From Prevotella sp. (GTDB lineage Bacteria > Bacteroidota > Bacteroidia > Bacteroidales > Bacteroidaceae): a stretch of DNA of 42,027 bases. Position numbers and translations under genes: made by a program. Shown one piece after another: positions 9,401 through 14,995 of the stretch. The stretch covers positions 1 to 42,027 of the forward strand of contig JAFZCU010000105.1 of the NCBI GenBank assembly GCA_017556145.1. The letters run 5' to 3'. Below the pieces are notes generated by a model that worked only from the letters and a program-made list of their open reading frames with translations, did not search any database and was not told the DNA's origin. Numbering within the stretch: position 1 is the stretch's first letter; every line of letters begins with the position of its first letter.

Positions 9401-10058
9401 CCTCCTGCAGATCATCCGTCGCAGCGAGGTAGTCACCCGTCAACTTCTCTGGTTGCAAGGCACCGCCATAGCCGTAGATCTTCACCTTCGAGGGATTGCT
9501 GAAACCTGCTTTTTTCACCAGCGCATCGCTCAGATGGTAGATGCCACTTTCAGGAATACTGATCTTCGCCCAGCTACCCTCCCTCAGCACCGAATGGTCC
9601 GAATACCTTTCACCACTGCCAGCCCGCCTCCTGACTCCTGTCTCCTGACTCCTGACTCCTAATTTAAAGCTCACCAGTTTCTGATATTTCCCATCGCGAA
9701 ACACGAGTGGAACAAACGAAACTTCGAGTATGCCCTGCTTGCGCGAAACGCTGATGCTCTGCGTGATTTCGGGCAGTGGGTTCAGGGGTTTGCCGCTAAT
9801 AGCCTGATAACGCGCTATCTCAGCTTTCGTCATCTCCTCAAACTCAGGGTATTCAATGCTCACGGCATAGGTGGAATCGGCATAGTTGCGACCTAAGGTT
9901 TTCTGCCAGGAATAGACCGGCAACAAGGAATCAATCCTGACCTCATCAGCGGTCAAGTCGACAAAATCCTGTGCCCCCACATTCAAGAGACAGCACAAGA
10001 GCAATACGCTCAGTATCCAAATCTTGCGAATATTCACAATATAATAACGTATGCGCAC
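6492..10058 (-). CDS. porU: Type IX secretion system sortase PorU (C25 gingipain-like)
   Basis: A 1188-residue PorU, the surface sortase that cleaves the C-terminal domain of T9SS cargo and attaches the protein to A-LPS. A hydrophobic signal ends near NVGAQD. The catalytic C25 domain occupies roughly residues 430-800, with His690 (YSGHGAAYS) and Cys723 (TASCD) as the dyad, followed by the usual GGAIAFFGTTRT. The C-terminus holds Ig-like strands and a CTD-like tail (MTGVYIYRI ending in KKMIITGNK), as known for PorU. The start is a GTG at 10058; a second GTG at 10037 gives a better signal peptide and may be the real start. Codons near residues 133-144 contain five heptanucleotide repeats (9628-9662) encoding an Arg-rich stretch that looks inserted. 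Confidence 0.95.
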   Translation of the reverse strand: MRIRYYIVNIRKIWILSVLLLCCLLNVGAQDFVDLTADEVRIDSLLPVYSWQKTLGRNYADSTYAVSIEYPEFEEMTKAEIARYQAISGKPLNPLPEITQSISVSRKQGILEVSFVPLVFRDGKYQKLVSFKLGVRSQETGVRRRAGSGERYSDHSVLREGSWAKISIPESGIYHLSDALVKKAGFSNPSKVKIYGYGGALQPEKLTGDYLAATDDLQEVPTVTIGGRRLFYGVGPVTWASKDALTRTRNPYSDIGCYFLTESDEEPLAVDSAAFAAAYYPSNNDYHSLYEVDDFAWYHGGRNLYDRTLYKMNTPQSYTLNCNDTQGTLTVVLSYDGNFGAEVAVNDSVVDELSVSVSLDSYTEAAARTWTYRLNNLKEGDNKVTITQTRGNNLRLDYLALTSDTPAPMPSLSKTAFAEPSFVYRIMNQDHHADSAVDMVIIIPTTQKWLSQAERIKQLHEQRDGLTVRIVPADELYNEFSSGTSDATAYRRYMKMLYDRAQTDEEMPRYLLLFGDGAYDNRMRTAEWSSCNPDDFLLCFESENSFSHVYCYVSDDFYCLLDDEEQIEEGSRLYLGKPDVAVGRFSARTLEEAKVLVDKTISYANNEQAGAWQNTICMMGDDGNNNSHMATADRVANLVLNTYPGYNVQKIYWDAYTRTTTSTGNSFPDVTRLIKQQMADGALVMNYSGHGAAYSISHEMVLKTPDFAETTSLRLPLWITASCDIMPFDSQEDNIGETAMNNQKGGAIAFFGTTRTVYANYNEAMNLTFMKYVLGTDGQGHPMPIGEAVRRAKCDLVDQGRDTSPNKLQYTLLGDPALALATPQMGITIDRIGGQTVSSGESIRLAAGSVIEVSGHITGDQARAESFTGVVTATIRDAEETITCRLNNTTSEGADTAFVYQDRTKVLYHGSDSVRNGQFSFTFAVPKDISYTEGSGLMTLYAVNSSKSSEAHGLCDHFVLNGSSALANDSIGPSIYCYLNSSSFTNGGRVNATPYFVAELYDDSGINASGSSIGHDLELVIDGDMLKTYNLNNYFAYDFGDYRSGQVSFSIPELSEGKHTLMFRAWDIMNNSSTTELSFEVVKGEPGNITIDCKRHPGSNLATFYITHDRVGTQLDVQLDLYDASGRQLWRHQESGVSSGNVYTMDWNLSISGGRPLMTGVYIYRISVSSDGGSKVSQAKKMIITGNK
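9628..9662 (-). repeat. Heptanucleotide tandem repeat inside porU
   Basis: Five consecutive 7-mers on the plus strand: CTCCTGA, CTCCTGT, CTCCTGA, CTCCTGA, CTCCTAA. They encode the segment LGVRSQETGVRR in PorU. Thirty-five bases keep the current frame; one unit more or less would shift it. Confidence 0.92.
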
Positions 10059-10132
10059 GCGAAATTATTGTTACACTTAGAAACAATTGTTTTTAGCCTA
10101 TAAAAAATTTGCGGGATAACTATGGCGCAAAA

Positions 10133-10206
10133 ATGGCTCTTGCTGAACGATAAGAGCCAAGTGTTGGAAGCCATATGCCAGATTGAATACTGCAATCTGG
10201 TGGATT
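10133..10206. repeat. Two hairpins upstream of the VapE island
   Basis: TGGCTCTT (10134-10141) pairs perfectly with AAGAGCCA (10152-10159). CCAGATTG (10178-10185) pairs with CAATCTGG (10193-10200). The second right arm continues as GCAATCTGGTGGA (10192-10204), which recurs exactly at 11894-11906 beyond the VapE gene. The hairpin resembles two element tips joined head to head and may be a relic of another copy. Confidence 0.65.
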
Positions 10207-10260
10207 GAATAGTTCTCGATGGTGGCGAGGATAGTCCTCGTTAAAGATAGTAGCAATACC

Positions 10261-10368
10261 CACCCCAATGCTTGGGACATCGATAAACGCAAGGAAAGCA
10301 CAGGGTTGGGTGTTTTGTTAAGACTCAACCAGACTCCTAACCAAACACTCCACCCAACACCTACCCTT
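10261..10368. repeat. Left terminal inverted repeat of the VapE element
   Basis: About 108 bases that match the reverse complement of 11796-11904. The outer tip CACCCCAATGCTTGG (10261-10275) corresponds to CACCAGATTGCTTGG (12 of 15). The inner 67 bases (10302-10368) match at about 75 percent in my hand alignment. The inner part is itself a G-rich to C-rich imperfect hairpin (arms 10302-10314 and 10356-10368). Tip-to-arm spacing is nearly the same on both sides (41 and 40 bases). Confidence 0.7.
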
Positions 10369-10399
10369 CGCTTTATCAGTCATCTTTTTCATTACGCTT

Positions 10400-10494
10400 C
10401 TCGAAAAGTGTTAAAAAACAAACTTGTTTGGCAAAAAATGGGATAAAACTTGCAAACCGCAATTTTATTTTGTATCTTTGCGCTCGAAAAGTGT
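10400..10494 (+). promoter_or_regulatory. VapE-gene promoter flanked by a 12-bp direct repeat
   Basis: A Bacteroidetes promoter is visible: TTG at 10450-10452, 20 bases, then TATCTTTG at 10473-10480. The 12-mer CTCGAAAAGTGT occurs at 10400-10411 and again at 10483-10494, on either side of this promoter; the second copy starts about at the expected transcription start. This arrangement could be an operator pair. Confidence 0.65.
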
Positions 10495-10582
10495 GATGCT
10501 CAGCATTGCACCTCGAAAGGCATGACGCTGTGAGAGACACTTACAAGCCAATCTAGCCTAACCACTAAAAATTCTTTTTCCT

Positions 10583-11791
10583 ATGAGTAAGGAACTTACC
10601 ATTCGTGGTGAAGCTCTTGCAGCTTCACGTGAGGGAACGCTTGCAGTAGAGCAATTCCTCAAAGACAATTACCTCTTCCGCTTCAATGAACTGAGCGGGA
10701 AGGTAGAGTTTGTAACCCTGCCGATTGTCGACAAGCCCATCTGGCGTGTGCTCACTCCGAAGGCGCTCAACTCGATCATCATCCGAGCCAAGCGTGAGCA
10801 GATCTACGAGAAGGGCAGTCCCAAGACGGACATCGTCGAGCTGGTGCAGTCGGACGAGGTCGAGACCTTCAATCCCATTGGCGACTACCTGGAACATCTG
10901 CCTCAGTGGGATGGCCAGAACCATGTGGCCCGTCTCTTCGGACGCCTGCCTGGCGTGAGCTCAGAACAGTTGGATTTTCTCTCTGTCTGGCTTCGCTCAA
11001 CCGTCGCCCACTGGCTTCAGATGGACACGCTTCATGGTAATGAGTGCGTGCCTACGCTGATTGGCGCTCAAGGCTGTGGCAAGACCACTTTCGTGGCCCG
11101 ACTGCTGCCACCAGAGCTTCGTGTGTACTTCCTGGACCATCTGAACCTGTCGAACAAATTTGATAAGGAGATGGCCTTGACGAACAATCTGATTGTCAAC
11201 CTCGACGAGTTGGATGCCATCCGTCCCTCTCAGCATGCAGCTCTGAAGCAGACGCTCTCGAAGAGTAAGGTGAACGGACGCCCGATTTATGGCGCCTCGC
11301 AGGATGACCGTCCTCGCTATGCCTCGTTCGTAGCGACGACCAATAATCCCCATCCGTTGTCGGATGCCACGGGTAGCCGTCGCTACATCTGTCTGACAAT
11401 TCCTGAAGGACAGTATATCGACAACACGGGAGAGATTGACTATCAGCAGCTCTATGCCCAAGTGCTTCATGAAATTCGTGAACTGAAGTCGCCCTACTGG
11501 TTCAATAATGAGCAAGTGGCGCGTATTCAGGAGCTGAACCTCAACTACATGGAGCAGAAGGACATAGCTGAGGTAATTGAGGCCTGTATCCGCAAACCCA
11601 AGGAGGGTGAGCAGGGCATCCGGATGAAGAGCGGTGAGATTGTGAAGTTGATCCGACGCGAGTATCCATCAATCAAGGACAACCACAGCACGAAGATTCA
11701 TTTAGGAATGGCGATGAAGGAACTCGGCTTCGAAGGCAAAACACATGGCAACCAGACCTATTACAAAGTGATTCCACTCAAGGCAGCCTGA
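10583..11791 (+). CDS. VapE/VirE-family P-loop ATPase with DUF3874-like C-terminus
   Basis: A 402-residue protein resembling the virulence-associated E (VapE) ATPases, SF3-helicase-like proteins found in phage satellites and integrative elements. The N-terminal 100 residues have no clear assignment. Walker A is GAQGCGKTT at residues 161-169; Walker B is LIVNLDELD with Asp208-Glu209; the sensor region reads FVATTNNPHPLSDATGSRRY. The last 80 residues, ending in QTYYKVIPLKAA, form a small domain that I associate with DUF3874. Residues LNLNYMEQKDIAEVIEACIRK closely match a decayed frame at 23087-23209. The gene has its own promoter, no coding partners, and lies between inverted repeats. A replication or DNA-unwinding role for a small mobile element is inferred, not shown. 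Confidence 0.8.
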   Translation: MSKELTIRGEALAASREGTLAVEQFLKDNYLFRFNELSGKVEFVTLPIVDKPIWRVLTPKALNSIIIRAKREQIYEKGSPKTDIVELVQSDEVETFNPIGDYLEHLPQWDGQNHVARLFGRLPGVSSEQLDFLSVWLRSTVAHWLQMDTLHGNECVPTLIGAQGCGKTTFVARLLPPELRVYFLDHLNLSNKFDKEMALTNNLIVNLDELDAIRPSQHAALKQTLSKSKVNGRPIYGASQDDRPRYASFVATTNNPHPLSDATGSRRYICLTIPEGQYIDNTGEIDYQQLYAQVLHEIRELKSPYWFNNEQVARIQELNLNYMEQKDIAEVIEACIRKPKEGEQGIRMKSGEIVKLIRREYPSIKDNHSTKIHLGMAMKELGFEGKTHGNQTYYKVIPLKAA

Positions 11792-11795
11792 GCTT

Positions 11796-11904
11796 AAGGG
11801 GTGGGTGTCTGGTGGAGTGATTGGGTGAGAGTTGGGGTGAGTGTTCAAGCAACACCCACCCCTTCGCTCTCTTAGTATTTAAAGGTATTCCAAGCAATCT
11901 GGTG
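11796..11904. repeat. Right terminal inverted repeat of the VapE element, with G-rich hairpin
   Basis: AAGGGGTGGGTGT (11796-11808) and ACACCCACCCCTT (11852-11864) are perfect 13-base complements starting four bases after the vapE stop, so the stem may also terminate transcription. Between them lie further GGGTGAG-type runs. Beyond comes AAAGGTATTCC and the tip CCAAGCAATCTGGTG (11890-11904). The whole stretch is the inverted counterpart of 10261-10368. Confidence 0.75.
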
Positions 11905-11925
11905 GAGATTAGCATAGTGCGTCTC

Positions 11926-13224
11926 CTATTTCGAGGTCATGATGTTAAGAACCATATCATCGGTGACACCCATACCGTCGGCTCCTATTGAGGTCAGGTT
12001 CTTAATGCTCTTGTCAACATCGTCGTCTACAATGCCTTCTGCTGAGGATACACACTTGCCTTCCATGGAGAGAAGGGCGGAGAGCACGGCTGTAGAGACA
12101 CCCGAAGTGATTTTCAATGAGCAGGCGGGTTTGGCGCCATCGCAGATCATGCCCGTCAGGTTGGCTATCATGTTCTTGACCGCACGGCAGATATGGTCAT
12201 ACTGGCCTCCCATGAGATAGGTAATGCCGCAGCTGCTGCCAATGCTCGCCACCACGCAACCGCAAAGGGCGGAGAGCTTGCCAAGGCTTTGCTTGATGTA
12301 AATGGCGGTGAGATGACTGAGCATGAGGGCACGGATCAATTCCTCCTCGGTATTCTCGTTCTCCTTAGCATAGACGCAGACGGGATTTGTGGCACAGATG
12401 CCCTGGTTGCCACTGCCGCTGTTGCTCATCACGGGAATCATGGCTCCGCCCATACGGGCATCGCAAGCGGAGGCTGTGCGAGAAATGATATGCGAAAAGA
12501 TGCTGTTGCCGAAGATTCCCTTGGAAAGCGGACGGTCGATGGTCTTACCGAGATTGTGGCCATAGTTACCCTTCAGGGCTTCGCGTGCGGCATTCATGTT
12601 GTAGTTGCGGGCTTCCATGATAAAACGGATCTCGTCGAGGGGCGCGGTGGTGGCGAAATCGTAGACCAGCCGCAGGTTCAGTGCAATCTCCTCGTCTTCT
12701 ACGAGCTGGCTTTCTGCTGCCAGGCTATTGGAATCGTCAATGAAACGCGTGTGGCTACCGGCAATGATGGCGGTAGAAGTCTTGTCGCCAGCCATGCAGT
12801 GCACCTCAACATACAGTTTCTCAGCCATGTTCTCCTTCAGACTGATGGCAATCCGATCCTCAGAGACGTATTCCTTACCCGCCTCTAACGATTCGGGAGT
12901 CAGGTCTTTCAGCACTTCAAGCCGGTACTCGCTCTTACCGATGAGTGCGCCGAGAGCGATGGCAATGGGGAGACCGACCATTCCCGTGCCTGGGATGCCG
13001 ACACCCATCGCGTTTTTCAGAATGTTGGCACTCAAAAAAGTCTCTATCTTCTCAGGGCGACAACCTAACCGCTCTGTAGCCTTGGCTGTACAAAGGGCTA
13101 CTGCCATCGGTTCTGTGCAGCCGATGGCGGGTACAACTTCCTGGTGAACCAGTGAGATAATACTGTCACGCGTTTTCTTGTCAATCATGGTTTGTAGTAT
13201 TTGCTTTTTAGTTATTTGTATCAT
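11926..13224 (-). CDS. UPF0597 / L-cysteine desulfidase-like (serine dehydratase alpha-like) protein
   Basis: A 432-residue member of the UPF0597 family, related to the L-serine dehydratase alpha chain and to archaeal L-cysteine desulfidase and enterobacterial CyuA/YhaM. These use a 4Fe-4S cluster to release sulfide, ammonia and pyruvate from cysteine. Cluster-type cysteines are present: Cys36 in AIGCTEP, and CATNPVC, LCGC, GSSCG, MICDGAKPAC further on. The ATG at 13224 overlaps the upstream stop as ATGA; an internal ATG 12 codons on (MIDKK) is a possible alternative start. It is the last gene of a coupled operon with ribD and an FAH-family gene. Substrate is inferred from the family, with cysteine more likely than serine. 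Confidence 0.85.
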   Translation of the reverse strand: MIQITKKQILQTMIDKKTRDSIISLVHQEVVPAIGCTEPMAVALCTAKATERLGCRPEKIETFLSANILKNAMGVGIPGTGMVGLPIAIALGALIGKSEYRLEVLKDLTPESLEAGKEYVSEDRIAISLKENMAEKLYVEVHCMAGDKTSTAIIAGSHTRFIDDSNSLAAESQLVEDEEIALNLRLVYDFATTAPLDEIRFIMEARNYNMNAAREALKGNYGHNLGKTIDRPLSKGIFGNSIFSHIISRTASACDARMGGAMIPVMSNSGSGNQGICATNPVCVYAKENENTEEELIRALMLSHLTAIYIKQSLGKLSALCGCVVASIGSSCGITYLMGGQYDHICRAVKNMIANLTGMICDGAKPACSLKITSGVSTAVLSALLSMEGKCVSSAEGIVDDDVDKSIKNLTSIGADGMGVTDDMVLNIMTSK

Positions 13225-13838
13225 TTGCAGTTGAACTCGAGCACCTTGCGCTCTTCGAGCCAGCCTTCGAGATGATCATCGATATGGACAGGTCCCACGC
13301 CGGCAGGTGTACCTGTATAAAGCAGGTCGCCCGTCTTGAGGGTGAAGAACTGCGAGATGTAGGCGATGATTTCGTCCACGCTATAGAGCATATCGGAGGT
13401 GCAACCTTCCTGAACCGTCACATTATTTATATTAAGGTGGAAGTGGATGCGCTGGATATCAAGGAACTTCTCTTTCGGCACCCATTCGCCAATGGCGGCA
13501 GAGCCGTCGAAACCTTTGCAGATGGTCCAGGGCTGTCCTGCCTCCGAAGCCTTGCGCTGCAAGTCGCGGGCGGTGAAATCGATGCCTACAGTCACAGCAT
13601 CGTAATAGCGGTGGGCAAAACGCACGGGGATGTTCTTTCCCAACCGACAGATACGTACCACCACCTCTGTCTCATAATCGATGCGTCCCCATTGGTCGGG
13701 GATAAAGAAGGGCTTACCCTGATTGAGAATGGCGGAGTCGGCCTTGGTGAAAATCACAGGCTCGTCTGGCCTTTTCACGGTACCGTGCAACTCCTGATTA
13801 TGAGCGGCATAGTTCATGCCGATAGCAAAAATCTTCAT
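13221..13838 (-). CDS. Fumarylacetoacetate hydrolase-family protein (acylpyruvase-like)
   Basis: A 205-residue compact FAH-fold protein of the YcgM/FAHD1 type. Such enzymes hydrolyse acylpyruvates or decarboxylate oxaloacetate with a divalent metal. Visible metal-site residues are Glu56 and Glu58 (DYETE) and Asp87 (GIDFTARD); the conserved KGFDGSAAIG and YTGTPAGVGP motifs follow. Start and stop both overlap neighbours as ATGA, so translation is probably coupled with ribD upstream and the UPF0597 gene downstream. The real substrate cannot be read from the sequence. Confidence 0.92.
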   Translation of the reverse strand: MKIFAIGMNYAAHNQELHGTVKRPDEPVIFTKADSAILNQGKPFFIPDQWGRIDYETEVVVRICRLGKNIPVRFAHRYYDAVTVGIDFTARDLQRKASEAGQPWTICKGFDGSAAIGEWVPKEKFLDIQRIHFHLNINNVTVQEGCTSDMLYSVDEIIAYISQFFTLKTGDLLYTGTPAGVGPVHIDDHLEGWLEERKVLEFNCK

Positions 13839-14755
13839 TTTCTTTGGTAGATTACGATTTGGTTTCCGTCGTAGTTATGACTCTGCGTCACAACGGCGTT
13901 GGCAGGTATCTGAGGGGCACGGGTGCCACCGCCTACAGTCATCGTGGTGTTTGTCTCCACACGGATCTCGTCCCAGAGTCCTTGCACCAAGAAGGAGCGC
14001 AGCGTCTGTGCCCCACCCTCTACGATGAGTGACTGAATATGATGAGCGTGCAGGCTCTCGATATTCAGCGGATGAGCATGGTCTATCACAAGGCGCTTGG
14101 GATTGTTGCCTTTCCAATCGCGCACGGTCAGCTGTGGATGGTCACGCTCTTCCGTGACGCGACCCACGAGAATGGCATCAGCCTCGGAACGCAACTTGTG
14201 ACTGAGCATTTTTGTAAAAGCGTTCGATATCTGCACGGGCTTGTGATTGTCATCAATGAAACCATTGGCTGTCTGTGCCCATTTTAATATAATGTACGGG
14301 CGCTGCGCGCGATGGTAGGTGAAGAAACAACGGTTCAGCGCCTGACATTCCGCTTCGAGCACACCTACCGTCACATCGATACCTGCTTCCTGAAGTTTCT
14401 TGATGCCTCGGCCCTGCACCTCGGCGAATTCGTCGACACAACCCACCACGACGCGTTTCACACCTTTCTTAATGATCAAGTCGACACAAGGGGGCGTCTT
14501 ACCATAGTGCGAACAGGGCTCGAGCGACACATAGAGGGTAGCCTCTTTCAACAGCGGCTCATCTTCCAGACGCACCGATGCGAAGGCATTCACCTCGGCA
14601 TGGGCCTTGCCACAACGCACGTGGTAGCCCTCGCCGATAATCCGTCCGTCACTGCTCACAATCACTGCGCCCACCATCGGGTTGGGCTTCGCATTCTGCT
14701 GTCCGTTCCGGGCCAGCTGAAGGCATCGTCGCATATATTTCTCGTCGTTATTCAT
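13835..14755 (-). CDS. ribD: Riboflavin biosynthesis deaminase/reductase RibD
   Basis: A bifunctional enzyme of riboflavin synthesis, 306 residues from the ATG at 14755. The N-terminal deaminase has the zinc motif His52-Ala-Glu54 and PCSHYGKTPPC (Cys81, Cys90). The C-terminal reductase half contains RPYIILKWAQTANGFI, ADAILVGRVTEERDHPQLTVR and LIVEGGAQTL. The frame stays open upstream to 14911, but the 14755 start fits the family N-terminus and lies downstream of a promoter (14780-14810), so I reject the longer form. First gene of the ATGA-coupled operon with the FAH and UPF0597 genes. Confidence 0.95.
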   Translation of the reverse strand: MNNDEKYMRRCLQLARNGQQNAKPNPMVGAVIVSSDGRIIGEGYHVRCGKAHAEVNAFASVRLEDEPLLKEATLYVSLEPCSHYGKTPPCVDLIIKKGVKRVVVGCVDEFAEVQGRGIKKLQEAGIDVTVGVLEAECQALNRCFFTYHRAQRPYIILKWAQTANGFIDDNHKPVQISNAFTKMLSHKLRSEADAILVGRVTEERDHPQLTVRDWKGNNPKRLVIDHAHPLNIESLHAHHIQSLIVEGGAQTLRSFLVQGLWDEIRVETNTTMTVGGGTRAPQIPANAVVTQSHNYDGNQIVIYQRK

Positions 14756-14779
14756 TATGCCCAAATCTTTTTTGCTTTG

Positions 14780-14810
14780 CAAAAATAATCTTTTTCCATC
14801 ATAGTCACAA
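14780..14810 (-). promoter_or_regulatory. Promoter of the ribD operon
   Basis: On the minus strand, TTG (14810-14808), 20 bases, then TATTTTTG (14787-14780). The spacing matches the Bacteroidetes TTG-N20-TAnnTTTG form. It lies 25 bases upstream of the ribD ATG and is divergent from the nrdD promoter. Confidence 0.7.
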
Positions 14811-14851
14811 CAAGAAATCATGCATTTTAATCTTTTTTTAGATTTGAAATA

Positions 14852-14881
14852 TTGACGTTTTGGGGAATTTTTGTATCTTTG
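14852..14881 (+). promoter_or_regulatory. Promoter of nrdD
   Basis: TTG at 14852-14854, 19 bases, then TATCTTTG at 14874-14881. Transcription would begin near 14888, leaving a leader of about 110 bases. Confidence 0.75.
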
Positions 14882-14898
14882 CGCTCGGTTTTGGTTTT

Positions 14899-14957
14899 CC
14901 AAAACGGACAACTTTTTTTCGAACCGAACGGAAAAAGTTTCCCAAAACGGACAACTT
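14899..14957 (+). promoter_or_regulatory. Repeated 16-mer and hairpin in the nrdD leader
   Basis: The 16-mer CCAAAACGGACAACTT occurs exactly at 14899-14914 and 14942-14957, 43 bases apart, within the predicted 5' leader. Between them AACTTTTT (14911-14918 region) can pair with AAAAAGTT (14932-14939 region). It does not look like an NrdR box. It could be a repressor operator or an RNA element controlling the anaerobic reductase. Confidence 0.7.
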
Positions 14958-14995
14958 CCGTTGGCAAAAGCAGCATAGAATAATAAAAAAACAAT

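Larger units (their letters stand above)
10261..11904. mobile_element. Putative VapE/DUF3874 single-gene mobile element (intact copy)
   Basis: A unit of about 1.64 kb holding one gene, bounded by imperfect inverted repeats of about 108 bp with internal G-rich hairpins. A decayed relative with the same end layout and a piece of the same gene lies at about 22984-23323. There is no recombinase gene, so mobilisation would need the VapE-type ATPase itself or a helper in trans. Inferred from sequence comparison within this window only; the exact ends and any target-site duplication are not settled. Confidence 0.55.

Noticed and set aside
10059-10446. Small frames of about 75 codons on both strands upstream of the VapE gene
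   Set aside because: They run through the inverted repeat and hairpins, with no start signals or recognisable protein features.
12193-12888. Plus-strand frames of 231 and 139 codons opposite the UPF0597 gene
   Set aside because: They are antisense shadows; the minus strand carries the conserved cysteine motifs and operon overlaps.
14756-14911. An N-terminal extension of RibD by 52 codons
   Set aside because: It would cover the ribD promoter at 14780-14810 and adds a basic segment absent from the family.
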